DNA of 64,000 nucleotides from Collimonas humicola (GCF_018304945.1 NZ_JAGQEE010000007.1:277583-341582); one strand, 5' to 3'. Positions 10,798-20,620 are shown, counted from the first letter of the stretch. The notes: generated by a model not told the origin, from the letters alone. Translations and numbers: made by a program.

Positions 10798-10831
10798 CAG
10801 GTAGTCTCGGCGCCAGAGTCGTCAAAATACG

Positions 10832-10870
10832 AGCCAGTGTGTGTCCGACGGTACATGCACTGGCTTTTTT
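10832..10870 (+). terminator. Rho-independent terminator after ubiJ-ubiB-methyltransferase
   Basis: Stem AGCCAGTG (10832-10839) with CACTGGCT (10858-10865), an 18-base loop, and a run of six T. Confidence 0.75.
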
Positions 10871-10890
10871 CACATAATTTGCAGTCAACT

Positions 10891-10899
10891 TGCTACAAT
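10891..10899 (+). promoter_or_regulatory. Extended -10 promoter element of the polyamine transporter operon
   Basis: TGCTACAAT carries a TGn extension and a near-consensus -10 hexamer about 35 bases before the potA start codon. No good -35 box is visible. Confidence 0.5.
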
Positions 10900-10933
10900 T
10901 GGCGGTTTTTCGCCCTTCTGGAAATGACTAAAT

Positions 10934-12019
10934 ATGGCGCTGCTAGAAATCCGTAACGTCAGTCGTCGTTTTGGCGACTTTGCCGCAGTTGACAATATCA
11001 GCCTGTCAATTGAAGCCGGCGAATTCTTTACCCTGCTGGGCCCTTCCGGCTGCGGCAAAACCACCTTGCTGCGCATGATCGCCGGTTTCGATCTGCCCGA
11101 TTCCGGCCAGATCCTGCTGGATGGCGTCGACCTGGTGGGCAGTCCGCCCGAGCACCGGCCGGTATGCACCGTGTTCCAGAACTACGCGCTGTTTCCGCAC
11201 ATGACGGTGGCGGCCAACATCGCTTTCCCCCTGAAGATGGCCAAGGTGCCGGCGGAGCAGATCCGCAGCCGGGTCGAGGAAGCGCTGGAAGACGTGCGCC
11301 TGACCGGCTTCGCCGCACGCTTTCCGCATGAGTTGTCAGGCGGTCAACGGCAACGTGTCGCGGTGGCGCGGGCGCTGGTGTCGCGTCCCAAGCTGCTGCT
11401 GCTGGACGAGCCCTTGTCGGCGCTGGACGCCAAGCTGCGCGAGCAGATGCAGATCGAGCTGATCAATCTGCAAAAAGAAGTCGACATCACCTTCGTCTAC
11501 GTCACCCACGACCAGGGCGAGGCGCTGGCGCTGTCGCACCGGATCGCGGTCATGAACCGCGGCAACGTCGAACAGCTGGACGAACCGTCGCGCATCTACA
11601 GCTATCCGCGCACCCGTTTTGTCGCCGATTTCATCGGCACCTGCAACTTGCTGGACGGCGCTATCGCCAGCATCGACGGCGCCTCCATGCAGCTGGACGT
11701 GCCCGGCCTCGGCCTGGTGAAAAGCGCCGTGCCGCCGAATGCGGCCGCCGGCCTGAAAGGCACGCTGGCGCTGCGGCCGGAAAAGATCCATATCAGCGCC
11801 GAGATCAGCACCGACACCGCGGAAAACCATTTCAAGGGCTTCGTCAAGGAGCTGCTGTATCTGGGCGATGTCACCGTGTACATCGTGCAGACCGAAGGCG
11901 GCACCACGATCGAAGCCTTGCTGGCCAATTCGGCCGCCGGCCGCGCCAAATTCTTCGAGGTCGGCGACATGGTCGACATCGCCTGGCAATTCGACGCAGG
12001 ACATTTCTTGTATGAGTAA
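10934..12019 (+). CDS. potA: Polyamine ABC transporter ATP-binding protein
   Basis: ATPase of a spermidine/putrescine-type importer, 361 residues. Walker A GPSGCGKTT is at 36-44, signature LSGGQRQRVAVARAL and Walker B LLLLDEPLSALD follow, then the switch histidine in YVTHDQGEAL. The C-terminal third is the TOBE regulatory domain (ALRPEKIHIS). It leads a four-gene operon and its stop codon overlaps the start of the first permease by 8 bases. The extended family also transports iron, thiosulfate and phosphonates, but the neighbouring binding protein points to polyamines. Confidence 0.92.
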   Translation: MALLEIRNVSRRFGDFAAVDNISLSIEAGEFFTLLGPSGCGKTTLLRMIAGFDLPDSGQILLDGVDLVGSPPEHRPVCTVFQNYALFPHMTVAANIAFPLKMAKVPAEQIRSRVEEALEDVRLTGFAARFPHELSGGQRQRVAVARALVSRPKLLLLDEPLSALDAKLREQMQIELINLQKEVDITFVYVTHDQGEALALSHRIAVMNRGNVEQLDEPSRIYSYPRTRFVADFIGTCNLLDGAIASIDGASMQLDVPGLGLVKSAVPPNAAAGLKGTLALRPEKIHISAEISTDTAENHFKGFVKELLYLGDVTVYIVQTEGGTTIEALLANSAAGRAKFFEVGDMVDIAWQFDAGHFLYE

Positions 12020-12923
12020 GATGGCAAAAAACGACGCAGCCAAACGCGGCCGGCTGGCGCGCTGGCTGATCAGCGGGCCGCCGCTGTTCTACCTGCTGCT
12101 GTTCTTCGCCATCCCCAGCCTGATCATGGTGTTCGCCTCAGTGCGCTATGCTGGCGACTACGGCGGCCTGGCGCCGGTGTTCGACGAGGCCGGCAAGCTG
12201 GACCTGACGCTGGAAAATTTCCAGCGCTTCGCCTCCGATTTCATCTATACCGCGATCTTCCTGAAATCGCTGATGTATGCGGTGATCACCACTTGCTGCT
12301 GCCTGCTGATGGCCTATCCGCTGGCGCTGCTGATTGCGCGCAGCCCGAAGAAATACCGCGACCTGCTGATCCTGCTGGTGATCCTGCCGTTCTGGAGCAA
12401 TTTCCTGATACGCGTGTATGCCTGGATGATCATCCTCGGCCCGCAATCCGGCCTGACGCAGGCGGTCAATTACGTGCTGGGACTGGCCGGCATCGAGCCG
12501 GTGCGCCTGTTGTTTACCGCGTTCTCGGTGATTGTCGGCCTGGTCTACGTGCACTTGCCGTTCATGGTGCTGCCGCTCTACGCCAATCTGGAAAAGCATG
12601 ACCCGGCGCTGGTCGACGCCGCCCAGGACCTGGGCGCATCGGCCTGGCAGCGCTTCTGGCGCATCACTTTTCCGCTGTCCTTGCCCGGCGTGTATGCCGG
12701 CGCGGCGCTGGTATTCATTCCGGCGCTGGGGATTTTCGCGGTCTCCGACATCCTGGGCGGCACCGGCAGCGATATGATCGGCAACGTCATCAAGCAGCAA
12801 TTCCTGGAAACCCGCGACTGGCCGTTCGGCAGCGTACTGTCTATCGTCCTCACGGTAGCGGCGCTGATCGCCGCCGGCATTGCCGTGCTGGTGGCAAGGC
12901 CAAGGAGAGAAGCCCATGGTTAA
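12012..12923 (+). CDS. potB: Polyamine ABC transporter permease 1
   Basis: Inner-membrane permease of 303 residues with about six hydrophobic segments and the ABC permease EAA loop (VDAAQDLGASAWQRFWRITFPLSLPGV) that docks on the ATPase. I chose ATG 12012 (MSKMAKNDAAK), which overlaps the potA stop; the frame is open far upstream but only as a shadow of potA. It pairs with the second permease to form the channel. Confidence 0.92.
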   Translation: MSKMAKNDAAKRGRLARWLISGPPLFYLLLFFAIPSLIMVFASVRYAGDYGGLAPVFDEAGKLDLTLENFQRFASDFIYTAIFLKSLMYAVITTCCCLLMAYPLALLIARSPKKYRDLLILLVILPFWSNFLIRVYAWMIILGPQSGLTQAVNYVLGLAGIEPVRLLFTAFSVIVGLVYVHLPFMVLPLYANLEKHDPALVDAAQDLGASAWQRFWRITFPLSLPGVYAGAALVFIPALGIFAVSDILGGTGSDMIGNVIKQQFLETRDWPFGSVLSIVLTVAALIAAGIAVLVARPRREAHG

Positions 12924-13704
12924 CCTGAACCGGATGCGGCGTCCGCTCGGCCTGTGGCTGGTGGCGCTGTTCGTGTATGCGTTTTTGTACGTGCCGCTGA
13001 TTATCGTGGTGGTGTATTCCTTCAACGACTCGCAGCTCAATGCCGAGTGGGTCGGCTTTACGCTGGACTGGTATCGCAAGCTGTTCAATAACGATGAGAT
13101 GCTGCGCGCCGCCGGCAATTCGCTGATGATCGCGCTGGTGGCCAGCGCCGCGTCCACCTTGCTGGGCACCATGGCCGGTTTCGCCATGCATCGCTACAAG
13201 CTCAAGCTGCTGCCCTTGCTGGTGCTGACGCCGATTGCGATTCCGGAAATCCTGGTCGGCGTATCCCTGCTGATTTTCTTCGTCATGCTGAACATCACGC
13301 TGGGACTGCTGTCGATCACCTTGGCGCACATCGCGTTCTGCATCGGCTTTGTCGCCATCGTGGTGCGCTCGCGCCTGTCCGGCATGGATGAAAGCCTGAC
13401 CGAAGCGGCGCGCGACTGCGGCGCCACGCCCATGCAGGCATTCCGGCTGGTGACCCTGCCGCTGATCATGCCAGGTGTGGTGGCGGGAGCCTTGATGGCG
13501 TTCACCCTCTCGATCGACGATTTCGTGATCACCTTCTTCACCGCCGGCGCCAACGCTTCCACCTTGCCGCTGCAGATCTATTCAATGATTAAGATTGCCG
13601 TCACGCCGGAAGTAAATGCGGTCTCGACCTTGTTGATGGGCCTGACCTTGCTGCTTATAATCATCGCGTCCAAGCTTGCGCCCAACGCCTTACGTTCTTC
13701 CTAA
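12916..13704 (+). CDS. potC: Polyamine ABC transporter permease 2
   Basis: A 262-residue inner-membrane permease with an N-terminal transmembrane segment (LWLVALFVYAFLYVPLIIVVVYSF) and the EAA loop LTEAARDCGATPMQAFRLVTLPLIMPG. ATG 12916 is preferred because AAGGAGAG lies about 7 bases upstream. It overlaps the potB stop by 8 bases, so the permeases are translationally coupled. The SIDDFVITFF segment is characteristic of the PotC/PotI group. Confidence 0.92.
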   Translation: MVNLNRMRRPLGLWLVALFVYAFLYVPLIIVVVYSFNDSQLNAEWVGFTLDWYRKLFNNDEMLRAAGNSLMIALVASAASTLLGTMAGFAMHRYKLKLLPLLVLTPIAIPEILVGVSLLIFFVMLNITLGLLSITLAHIAFCIGFVAIVVRSRLSGMDESLTEAARDCGATPMQAFRLVTLPLIMPGVVAGALMAFTLSIDDFVITFFTAGANASTLPLQIYSMIKIAVTPEVNAVSTLLMGLTLLLIIIASKLAPNALRSS

Positions 13705-13722
13705 TCGCCTATCAGGACAGCC

Positions 13723-14784
13723 ATGAAAAAACTGCTCGCCATTGCTTCACTTCTGTTTGCCAGCGTCTCTGCCCAAGCCGCCGACGAACTGCACCTGTAC
13801 AACTGGAACAATTACATTGCGCCGGAGACGGTGGAGCGCTTCGAGGCTTTCTGCAAATGCAAGGTGGTGCAGACTTACTACGGCGACAACGAGGAAATGC
13901 TGGCCAAGCTGGCGGCCGGCGCCAAGGGTTATGACATCATCGTACCGACCGGTAATGCGCTGGATGCCCTGATCAAGCAGCAGGCCTTGCTGCCGCTCGA
14001 CAAGGCGCAGTTGCCGAACCTGAAGAACATCAACCCGGCCTACCTGAATACGGATTTCGACAAGGGCAACAAGTATTCCGTGCCTTACGCCTATACGGTC
14101 ACCTTGATGGGCTATAACGACCAGAAGATGAAGGAACTGGGAATTCCGGTGGATAGCTGGGCGGCGATTTTCGATCCGAAGATCCTGGCCAAGATCAAGG
14201 GCAAGGTTACTGTGCTGGATTCGGCCAACGAGTTAATGGGCGCCGCCTTGAAATACCTGGGCTATTCCGCCAACGACACTGATGAGAAGCATTGGCAGGA
14301 AGCCAAGGACGTCATTCTCAAAGCCAAACCGTACTGGGCGGCGTTCAATGGCAGCAGCTACATCAAGGAATTGACTGTAGGTAATATCTGGCTGGTGCAA
14401 GGTTATTCGAATGACATTTTCCAGGCGGATGTCGATGCCCAGAAAGCCGGCCGCAAATTCCGCATCCGCCACGGCATGCCGAAAGAGGGCGCGGTTCTGG
14501 CGCTGGACAGCATGGTGATCCACAAGGCGGCGCCGCGGCCTGACCTGGCGCAGAAGTTCATCAATTTCATGCTGGATGGCAAGAATGCCGCTGAGCTGAG
14601 CAACTTGATCGGTTCCGGCAATCCTAACGCCGACGCCGCCAAGTACATCAAGCCGGAGATCGCCAACAACCAGGCGATTTTTCCGGACAAGGCCGGCTTC
14701 GCCAAGCTGGAAATGCTGAAAGACCTGAACAGCAAGCAGCGGCGCGCCGTCAACCGCATCTGGACCGAGATCCGCGCGCGCTGA
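13723..14784 (+). CDS. potD: Periplasmic polyamine-binding protein (PotD/PotF family)
   Basis: A 353-residue solute-binding protein with a clean signal peptide (MKKLLAIASLLFASVSAQA, cut before ADELH). The mature N-terminus LHLYNWNNYIAPETV is the standard polyamine-binding start, and aromatic and acidic residues later in the protein form the diamine pocket. The C-terminal half (MPKEGAVLALDSM) looks closer to PotF than PotD, so putrescine may be the preferred ligand. It is last in the operon, 18 bases after the second permease. A local C-x-C (FCKCK) near the mature N-terminus is unusual for the family. Confidence 0.9.
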   Translation: MKKLLAIASLLFASVSAQAADELHLYNWNNYIAPETVERFEAFCKCKVVQTYYGDNEEMLAKLAAGAKGYDIIVPTGNALDALIKQQALLPLDKAQLPNLKNINPAYLNTDFDKGNKYSVPYAYTVTLMGYNDQKMKELGIPVDSWAAIFDPKILAKIKGKVTVLDSANELMGAALKYLGYSANDTDEKHWQEAKDVILKAKPYWAAFNGSSYIKELTVGNIWLVQGYSNDIFQADVDAQKAGRKFRIRHGMPKEGAVLALDSMVIHKAAPRPDLAQKFINFMLDGKNAAELSNLIGSGNPNADAAKYIKPEIANNQAIFPDKAGFAKLEMLKDLNSKQRRAVNRIWTEIRAR

Positions 14785-14917
14785 GTTTCTTGATGTGAAA
14801 TTGGCAATAATTGCGCCAAATCATGGCGCCGCCGCCACAAGCCGCCGGCCAGGTCCGTATATGCTGGAAAAAACCTTTATAATTCAGGGTTTTGTAAGAT
14901 ATTTGCGGAGTTTCACC

Positions 14918-15247
14918 ATGCCGATTTATGCGTATCGCTGCGAAGCCTGTGGTTTTGCCAAAGATGTGCTGCAAAAGATGTCCGATGAGCCGCTGACGGT
15001 TTGCCCGTCCTGCAGCACAGCCTCGTTCAAGAAGCAGGTTACCGCAGCCGGTTTCCAGCTGAAAGGAAGCGGCTGGTATGTCACCGATTTCCGTGGCGGC
15101 GCAGGAGCGACCGTGCCGCCGGCAGGCGCAGCGGAAGCGGCGGCGCCCGCTGGTACCGTAGTCACTGCTCCGGCGACGCCTGCAGCGCCCGCCAGCAGCC
15201 CGGCGCCGGCAGCCGCCAGCGCGGGCGGCACGGCAGCGGCAAGCTAA
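14918..15247 (+). CDS. FmdB-type zinc ribbon protein
   Basis: A 109-residue protein with an N-terminal zinc ribbon: MPIYAYRCEACG, then VCPSCST, giving two C-x2-C knuckles. The ribbon is followed by a small conserved stretch (FQLKGSGWYVTDF) and an Ala/Pro-rich low-complexity tail of about 50 residues. Such proteins are widespread and were first linked to formamidase regulation, but their role is unknown in most bacteria. It commonly precedes a DUF502 gene and aspS in betaproteobacteria, as here. A TATAAT at 14878-14883 may be its -10 box. Confidence 0.88.
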   Translation: MPIYAYRCEACGFAKDVLQKMSDEPLTVCPSCSTASFKKQVTAAGFQLKGSGWYVTDFRGGAGATVPPAGAAEAAAPAGTVVTAPATPAAPASSPAPAAASAGGTAAAS

Positions 15248-15316
15248 GGTCGTCGCTTAGTCAACGAGTTGAACCCGGCGCAGCTGCACGGCAGCTGACG
15301 TCCGACAAAGAAAGCC

Positions 15317-15967
15317 ATGCGTAAATATTTCATCACCGGTCTACTGGTTTTAGTGCCCCTGGCAATCACGCTATGGGTGCTGAATCTGATCATTGGCACG
15401 ATGGATCAGTCGCTGCTGCTGCTGCCTGAGCAATGGCGGCCCAAGGCTTTGCTGGGGCACGACATTCCCGGCCTCGGCACCATCCTGACCTTGCTGGTGA
15501 TCTTCCTGACCGGCCTGGCGACGCGCAACTTCATCGGCCGCCAGATCGTCTCGATGTGGGAAGCGGTGCTGACGCGGATTCCAGTGGTCAGTTCGATCTA
15601 TTCCAGCGTCAAGCAGGTCTCGGACACCCTGTTCTCATCCTCCGGCAATGCCTTCCGCAAAGCCTTGCTGGTGCAGTATCCGCGCCAGGGATCGTGGACC
15701 ATCGCGTTCCTGACCGGGATTCCGGGCGGCGACGTCAAGAATCACCTGCCCGGCGACTACGTCAGCGTCTATGTGCCGACGACGCCGAATCCGACTTCGG
15801 GCTTTTTCCTGATGCTGCCGCGCGAAGACACCATCGAACTCGACATGAGCGTCGACGAGGCGCTGAAGTATATTGTTTCAATGGGCGTGGTGGCGCCGGA
15901 GCAGCTGGCCGGCAAGAAGCTGGCCATCGATACGCCGCCGGGCAGCGCCAATGAATCCGGCGCATGA
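15317..15967 (+). CDS. DUF502 family inner-membrane protein
   Basis: A 216-residue protein with two N-terminal hydrophobic segments (ITGLLVLVPLAITLWVL and LGTILTLLVIFLTGLA), then the family's conserved soluble region (RIPVVSSIYSSVKQV, VYVPTTPNPTSGFFLMLPRED, DEALKYIVSMGVV). DUF502 proteins are conserved in many bacteria and in plant COV proteins; the bacterial function is not established. It lies between the zinc ribbon gene and aspS, probably in one transcript. Confidence 0.9.
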   Translation: MRKYFITGLLVLVPLAITLWVLNLIIGTMDQSLLLLPEQWRPKALLGHDIPGLGTILTLLVIFLTGLATRNFIGRQIVSMWEAVLTRIPVVSSIYSSVKQVSDTLFSSSGNAFRKALLVQYPRQGSWTIAFLTGIPGGDVKNHLPGDYVSVYVPTTPNPTSGFFLMLPREDTIELDMSVDEALKYIVSMGVVAPEQLAGKKLAIDTPPGSANESGA

Positions 15968-16020
15968 AGCAACATTAATTTAAAACATCCGTACAACATC
16001 TGAACTGCGAAAAACTGAAT

Positions 16021-17823
16021 ATGTCCATGCGAACCCAATACTGCGGCCTCACTACTGAGGTCCTTCTCGGCCAAACCGTCAGCCTGTGCGGCTGGGTGCA
16101 TCGTCGTCGTGATCATGGCGGCGTCATCTTCATCGACCTGCGCGACCGCGAAGGCCTGGTGCAGGTGGTGTGCGATCCGGACCGCGCCGAAGTATTCAAG
16201 AATGCAGAGGCGGTGCGCAATGAATTCTGCCTGCGCATCACCGGCGTGGTGCGCCTGCGCCCTGACGGCACCGGCAACAGCAACCTGAAGTCCGGCAAGA
16301 TCGAAGTGCTGGCGCACGACCTGGAAGTGCTGAACCCGTCGATCACGCCGCCGTTCCAGCTGGACGACGACAACCTGTCGGAAACCACCCGCCTGACGCA
16401 TCGCGTGCTGGACCTGCGCCGTCCGCAGATGCAAAACAACCTGCGCCTGCGCTACAAGGTGACGATGGAAGTGCGCAAGTTCCTGGACGCCAACGGCTTC
16501 ATCGATATCGAAACGCCGATGCTGACCAAGTCGACTCCGGAAGGCGCGCGCGACTACCTGGTGCCGTCGCGCGTCAACGCCGGCCATTTCTTCGCGCTGC
16601 CGCAATCGCCGCAATTGTTCAAGCAGCTGCTGATGGTGGCCAACTTCGACCGTTACTACCAGATCACCAAATGCTTCCGCGACGAAGACCTGCGCGCCGA
16701 CCGCCAGCCGGAATTCACCCAGATCGACTGCGAAACTTCCTTCATGTCGGAACAGGAAATCCGCGACATGTTCGAAGGCATGATCCGCCTGGTGTTCAAG
16801 AACGCGCTGGACATCGACCTGCCTAACCCGTTCCCGGTCATGGACTTTGCCACCGCGATGGCCCTGTACGGTTCGGACAAGCCGGACATGCGCGTCAAGC
16901 TGGCGTTCACCGACCTGACCGCGGTCATGAAAGACGTCGACTTCAAGGTCTTCGCCGGCGCCGCCAACATGGACAACGGCCGCGTGGTCGGCCTGCGCGT
17001 GCCGGGCGGCGCCGCCATGCCGCGCTCGGAAATCGATGCCTACACGCAGTTTGTCGCCATCTACGGCGCCAAGGGCCTGGCTTACATCAAGGTCAACGAA
17101 AAGGCCAGCGGCCGCGACGGTTTGCAATCGCCTATCGTCAAGAACCTGCACGATGCAGCGCTGGCGCAGATCCTGGAACTGACCGGCGCGCAAGACGGCG
17201 ACCTGATTTTCTTCGGCGCCGACAAGGCCAAGGTGGTCAACGATGCCATCGGCGCCCTGCGCGTCAAGATCGGCCACAGCGAATTCGGCAAGAAGGCCGG
17301 CTTGTTCGACGACACATGGCGTCCATTGTGGGTGGTCGACTTCCCGATGTTCGAATACGACGAAGACAGCGACCGCTGGAACGCCTTGCACCATCCGTTC
17401 ACATCGCCGAAAGACGGCCACGAAGACTTTATCGAAACCGATCCAGGCAAGGCAATTGCCAAGGCCTACGACATGGTCTTGAACGGCTGGGAACTGGGCG
17501 GCGGTTCGATCCGTATCCACCGCGCAGACGTGCAGAGCAAGGTGTTCCGTGCTCTGAAGATCGATGCCGAAGAAGCGCAGCTGAAATTCGGCTTCCTGCT
17601 CGACGCCCTGCAATACGGCGCGCCTCCGCACGGCGGCCTGGCTTTCGGCCTGGATCGCATCGTCACCATGATGTGCGGCGCCGAGTCGATCCGCGACGTC
17701 ATCGCCTTCCCGAAGACCCAGCGCGCGCAATGTCTGCTGACGCAGGCGCCGTCGGAAGTCGACGAAAAGCAATTGAAAGAATTGCATATCCGCCTGCGCA
17801 TGCCGGAAGCGAAAGTCGTCTGA
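16021..17823 (+). CDS. aspS: Aspartyl-tRNA synthetase, likely non-discriminating
   Basis: Class II aminoacyl-tRNA synthetase of 600 residues, the full bacterial length. The N-terminal OB-fold anticodon domain (about 1-110), the catalytic core with motif 2 ([18 protein letters not shown]), a GAD insertion domain and motif 3 ([11 protein letters not shown]) are all present. The anticodon domain carries H32 (RRRDHGG) and G83, where E. coli has leucine at the first position. These match residues linked in Pseudomonas to recognition of tRNA-Asn as well as tRNA-Asp, so the enzyme probably also forms Asp-tRNA-Asn for a GatCAB amidotransferase. A terminator follows. Confidence 0.97.
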   Translation: MSMRTQYCGLTTEVLLGQTVSLCGWVHRRRDHGGVIFIDLRDREGLVQVVCDPDRAEVFKNAEAVRNEFCLRITGVVRLRPDGTGNSNLKSGKIEVLAHDLEVLNPSITPPFQLDDDNLSETTRLTHRVLDLRRPQMQNNLRLRYKVTMEVRKFLDANGFIDIETPMLTKSTPEGARDYLVPSRVNAGHFFALPQSPQLFKQLLMVANFDRYYQITKCFRDEDLRADRQPEFTQIDCETSFMSEQEIRDMFEGMIRLVFKNALDIDLPNPFPVMDFATAMALYGSDKPDMRVKLAFTDLTAVMKDVDFKVFAGAANMDNGRVVGLRVPGGAAMPRSEIDAYTQFVAIYGAKGLAYIKVNEKASGRDGLQSPIVKNLHDAALAQILELTGAQDGDLIFFGADKAKVVNDAIGALRVKIGHSEFGKKAGLFDDTWRPLWVVDFPMFEYDEDSDRWNALHHPFTSPKDGHEDFIETDPGKAIAKAYDMVLNGWELGGGSIRIHRADVQSKVFRALKIDAEEAQLKFGFLLDALQYGAPPHGGLAFGLDRIVTMMCGAESIRDVIAFPKTQRAQCLLTQAPSEVDEKQLKELHIRLRMPEAKVV

Positions 17824-17846
17824 TTTCAGATAAAAAGCAGCAATCG

Positions 17847-17873
17847 AAAAGCGCGGTTTTCCGCGCTTTTTTT
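17847..17873 (+). terminator. Rho-independent terminator of aspS
   Basis: Perfect 10-bp stem AAAAGCGCGG/CCGCGCTTTT with a TTTT loop, running into a T tract. Confidence 0.9.
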
Positions 17874-18052
17874 ACGCCCGTCGAAACCGGTTTATAGTAG
17901 TGCTTTGCGTAGTCGGGCACGGTACGGCGCAATCTCGCCCGGCGGGCTGTGCGGCTGCCCGCTCGGTTCCGGCCGCTGATGGTGTAGCATGGTTTACCTG
18001 ATCTTGCGCTCGCCGGATTACGCTGACGCAACCTCATTTTTTGCTTATTTGC

Positions 18053-18520
18053 ATGTATAAAATTCCCGAATCGGTATTGGTGGTTATTTACACGGAAGAC
18101 TTGCAGGTGTTGTTGATGGAGCGCGCCGATAAACGCGACTACTGGCAATCGGTGACAGGTTCCAAGGACTTCCCTGATGAAGCGCTGGAAATAACGGCGA
18201 TACGTGAGGTGCAAGAGGAAACCGGCATTGTGGTCGCCGCTGAGGATGGCAGCGTGCCGCCCTCCAATCTGAACGACTGGCGGGTGGCTAACGTCTACGA
18301 GATTTATCCGGTATGGCGCCATCGCTATGCGCCGGGGATTACAAAGAACACCGAGCACGTGTTCGGCCTGCTGGTGCCGGCCGGCGTGCCGGTCACGCTG
18401 GCGCCGCGCGAGCATTTGCAATACAAGTGGCTGCCTTACCGCGAGGCTGCCGATGCCTGTTTTTCGCCGTCGAATGCCGAGGCGATCCTGCAGTTGCCGC
18501 ACCACTTTAAACGACAGTAA
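18053..18520 (+). CDS. nudB: Dihydroneopterin triphosphate pyrophosphohydrolase (Nudix)
   Basis: A 155-residue Nudix hydrolase, probably the folate-pathway enzyme that removes pyrophosphate from dihydroneopterin triphosphate. The Nudix box is TGSKDFPDEALEITAIREV followed by QEETGI, with the REVQEE catalytic core intact; WQSVTGS before it and the EHVFGLLVP segment are typical of NudB. ATG 18053 (MYKIPESVL) is preferred to an upstream TTG. The next gene starts 12 bases after its stop, and an EEP-type gene often follows nudB in betaproteobacteria. Confidence 0.9.
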   Translation: MYKIPESVLVVIYTEDLQVLLMERADKRDYWQSVTGSKDFPDEALEITAIREVQEETGIVVAAEDGSVPPSNLNDWRVANVYEIYPVWRHRYAPGITKNTEHVFGLLVPAGVPVTLAPREHLQYKWLPYREAADACFSPSNAEAILQLPHHFKRQ

Positions 18521-18532
18521 GCCGTACCCTCC

Positions 18533-19339
18533 ATGAAACTGCGCATTGCCACCTACAACATACACAAGGGCGTTTCCTCGCTCGGCAGCCGGCCGCGCGT
18601 GCATGCCCTGAAGCAGGCGCTGGCGCGGATGCAGGCAGACGTCTTCTTCCTGCAGGAAGTGCAGGGGCGGCACGACTTGCTGGCGGCGCGCCACGCGGCG
18701 CATTGGCCGGACCAGCCGCAGCACGATTTCCTGGCCGGCGATTCGCATCACGCAGCCTACGGCATGAACGCCGTCTATGACCATGGCCATCATGGCAACG
18801 CCTTGCTGAGCCGCTTCGAAATCGCCTCGCAAAGCAACCAGGATGTATCCGACCATGCTTACGAGGCGCGCGGCATCCTGCACTGCGTCCTGAAGACCCC
18901 GACCGCCGATGTCCACTGCTATGTGGTGCACCTGGGCTTGTTCGGCGGCGGCCGCCGCCGCCAGACCGCGGCCCTGATCGAAGCGGTGCGCAGTTCCTCG
19001 CCGCCGGATGCGCCGCTGATCATCGCCGGCGATTTCAACGACTGGGGCAATCGCCTGAGCGATTTTCTCAGGGTGCGGCTGGATGTGGCCGAGATCTTCG
19101 ACGAACGCATCGCCACGACCGGCATGATGCAGGGCGTCGGTTCCTACCTGCAGCAACTGATAGGGCGCACGCCCAAGCTGAAGCCGGCGCGGACTTTTCC
19201 CGCCGCCTTTCCCTGGCTGCGCCTGGACCGGATTTATCTGCGCGGCTTTACGGTAGAATCGGCGGAAGTCCTGCATGGCGCGGAATGGGCAAAATTGTCG
19301 GATCATGCGCCTATCGTGGCCACGCTCAGATTGCGATAA
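18533..19339 (+). CDS. Endonuclease/exonuclease/phosphatase family protein
   Basis: A 268-residue EEP-fold metal-dependent hydrolase. Recognisable motifs are the N-terminal RIATYNIHKG (metal-binding Asn), FFLQEVQG (catalytic Glu), IIAGDFNDWG (Asp/Asn pair) and LSDHAPIVATL (Asp-His). The fold covers nucleases, lipid phosphatases and sphingomyelinases; the sequence does not settle which. It lies directly before a cardiolipin synthase gene, and such EEP proteins often neighbour clsB, which would fit a phospholipid-related substrate. No signal peptide is seen. Confidence 0.88.
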   Translation: MKLRIATYNIHKGVSSLGSRPRVHALKQALARMQADVFFLQEVQGRHDLLAARHAAHWPDQPQHDFLAGDSHHAAYGMNAVYDHGHHGNALLSRFEIASQSNQDVSDHAYEARGILHCVLKTPTADVHCYVVHLGLFGGGRRRQTAALIEAVRSSSPPDAPLIIAGDFNDWGNRLSDFLRVRLDVAEIFDERIATTGMMQGVGSYLQQLIGRTPKLKPARTFPAAFPWLRLDRIYLRGFTVESAEVLHGAEWAKLSDHAPIVATLRLR

Positions 19340-19415
19340 AAGCGGCTGGCGGCGCCAGCCTCAACCATGATTTCAGAAAGACCGTCCGGATGCCGTTTCT
19401 CCTCCTGTTCGTCGC

Positions 19416-20579
19416 ATGCGCGCGGTAAGCTTCAGCGCAGACAACCACATCACGCTGTTGCACAACGGCGCTGCCTTTTTTCCGGCATTGATTGCCGCCA
19501 TCGACGCCGCCCGCGCCGAAATCTACCTGGAAACCTATATCTTCGCCGCCGACGCTACCGCGTCCTCGGTGCAGCAGGCGCTGACGCGCGCGGCGCGGCG
19601 CGGCGTCACCGTACGTGTGATTGCTGACTGGCTCGGCAGCGGCCACCAGCGCTCGCTTTCGCTGCAGCAGGAGTTCGAGGCTGGCGGCGTCATGTATCGC
19701 GCCTTCAATCCCTGGTTCCAGCGCGGCGTGGCAAGAATGCATCGAAAGATATGCGTGGTCGATCGCGACATCAGCTTTATCGGCGGCTTGAACATCATCG
19801 ACGACATGGTGTCCGACGACGACCTGCGCCTGCCCTTGCCAGCGCCGCGCTGGGATTTCGCGGTGAGCATCAGGGGCCCGCTGGTGGCTACCATCCATCT
19901 TGAACTGGAAGCGCAATGGATGCGGCTGGGCGAAATGAAACTGCTGGCGCGCTTGCAGCAGTTCAAGCGCAGCCGCGTGCGCCGCCCGGGCAGCGCGCAC
20001 GGACCGGCGCTGGCCGGCCTGGTGCTGCGCGATAACCTGCGCAACCGCCGCACCATCCAGCGCGCCTACCTGCAGGCATTGGGGCATGCGCGCCAGAGCG
20101 CCTTGCTGACCAGCCCTTATTTCGCGCCAGGCAGGAAATTGCGGCGCGGCCTGGAGGAGGCAGCGCGGCGCGGCGTCCAGGTCACCTTGCTGCTGGGGGT
20201 CGGCCATTATCGTCTGCAGGACGCGGTCAGCCAGTCCTATTATCCGAAATTGATGAAGGCAGGGGTCAGGATTGTCGAGTATCGCAAAACGACCTTGCAC
20301 GCCAAAGTCGCGGTCATCGACGACGATTGGGCCACGGTCGGCTCCAGTAATTTCGACGGCTTGAGCCTGCTGGTGAACCAGGAGGCCAACGTAGTGATCA
20401 AGGATGCCGATTTTTCGCGCACACTGCGGCGGCAGATAGAAGCCGGCATTGCCGACGGCGATGCCGTTGCGGCCGACGCCTTTGACAATCTGTCGTGGCG
20501 GGCGCGCGCCTGGCACGGCGCGGCTTTTTTTCTGTATCGCTTGCTGATGCGGGTAATTGCTGCCGGCAACCGCGAATGA
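19416..20579 (+). CDS. clsB: Cardiolipin synthase B (phospholipase D family)
   Basis: Joins phosphatidyl groups to make cardiolipin. The 387-residue protein has two HKD motifs: MHRKICVVDRDISFIGG near residue 110 and LHAKVAVIDDDWATVGSSN near 295, each with H-x-K-x4-D. It lacks the long N-terminal membrane domain of ClsA, as expected of ClsB-type enzymes, and ends with one hydrophobic segment. ATG 19416 (MRAVSFSADNHITLL) gives the family length. The gene follows the EEP gene on the same strand. Confidence 0.9.
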   Translation: MRAVSFSADNHITLLHNGAAFFPALIAAIDAARAEIYLETYIFAADATASSVQQALTRAARRGVTVRVIADWLGSGHQRSLSLQQEFEAGGVMYRAFNPWFQRGVARMHRKICVVDRDISFIGGLNIIDDMVSDDDLRLPLPAPRWDFAVSIRGPLVATIHLELEAQWMRLGEMKLLARLQQFKRSRVRRPGSAHGPALAGLVLRDNLRNRRTIQRAYLQALGHARQSALLTSPYFAPGRKLRRGLEEAARRGVQVTLLLGVGHYRLQDAVSQSYYPKLMKAGVRIVEYRKTTLHAKVAVIDDDWATVGSSNFDGLSLLVNQEANVVIKDADFSRTLRRQIEAGIADGDAVAADAFDNLSWRARAWHGAAFFLYRLLMRVIAAGNRE

Positions 20580-20620
20580 AGGCTGCTTGAGCGGGTCTGA
20601 TAGAGCAGGGGAAAATGACT

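Noticed and set aside
15769..17787. 672-codon open frame antisense to aspS
   Set aside because: It is a high-GC shadow of aspS with no recognisable domain, and aspS on the other strand is certain.
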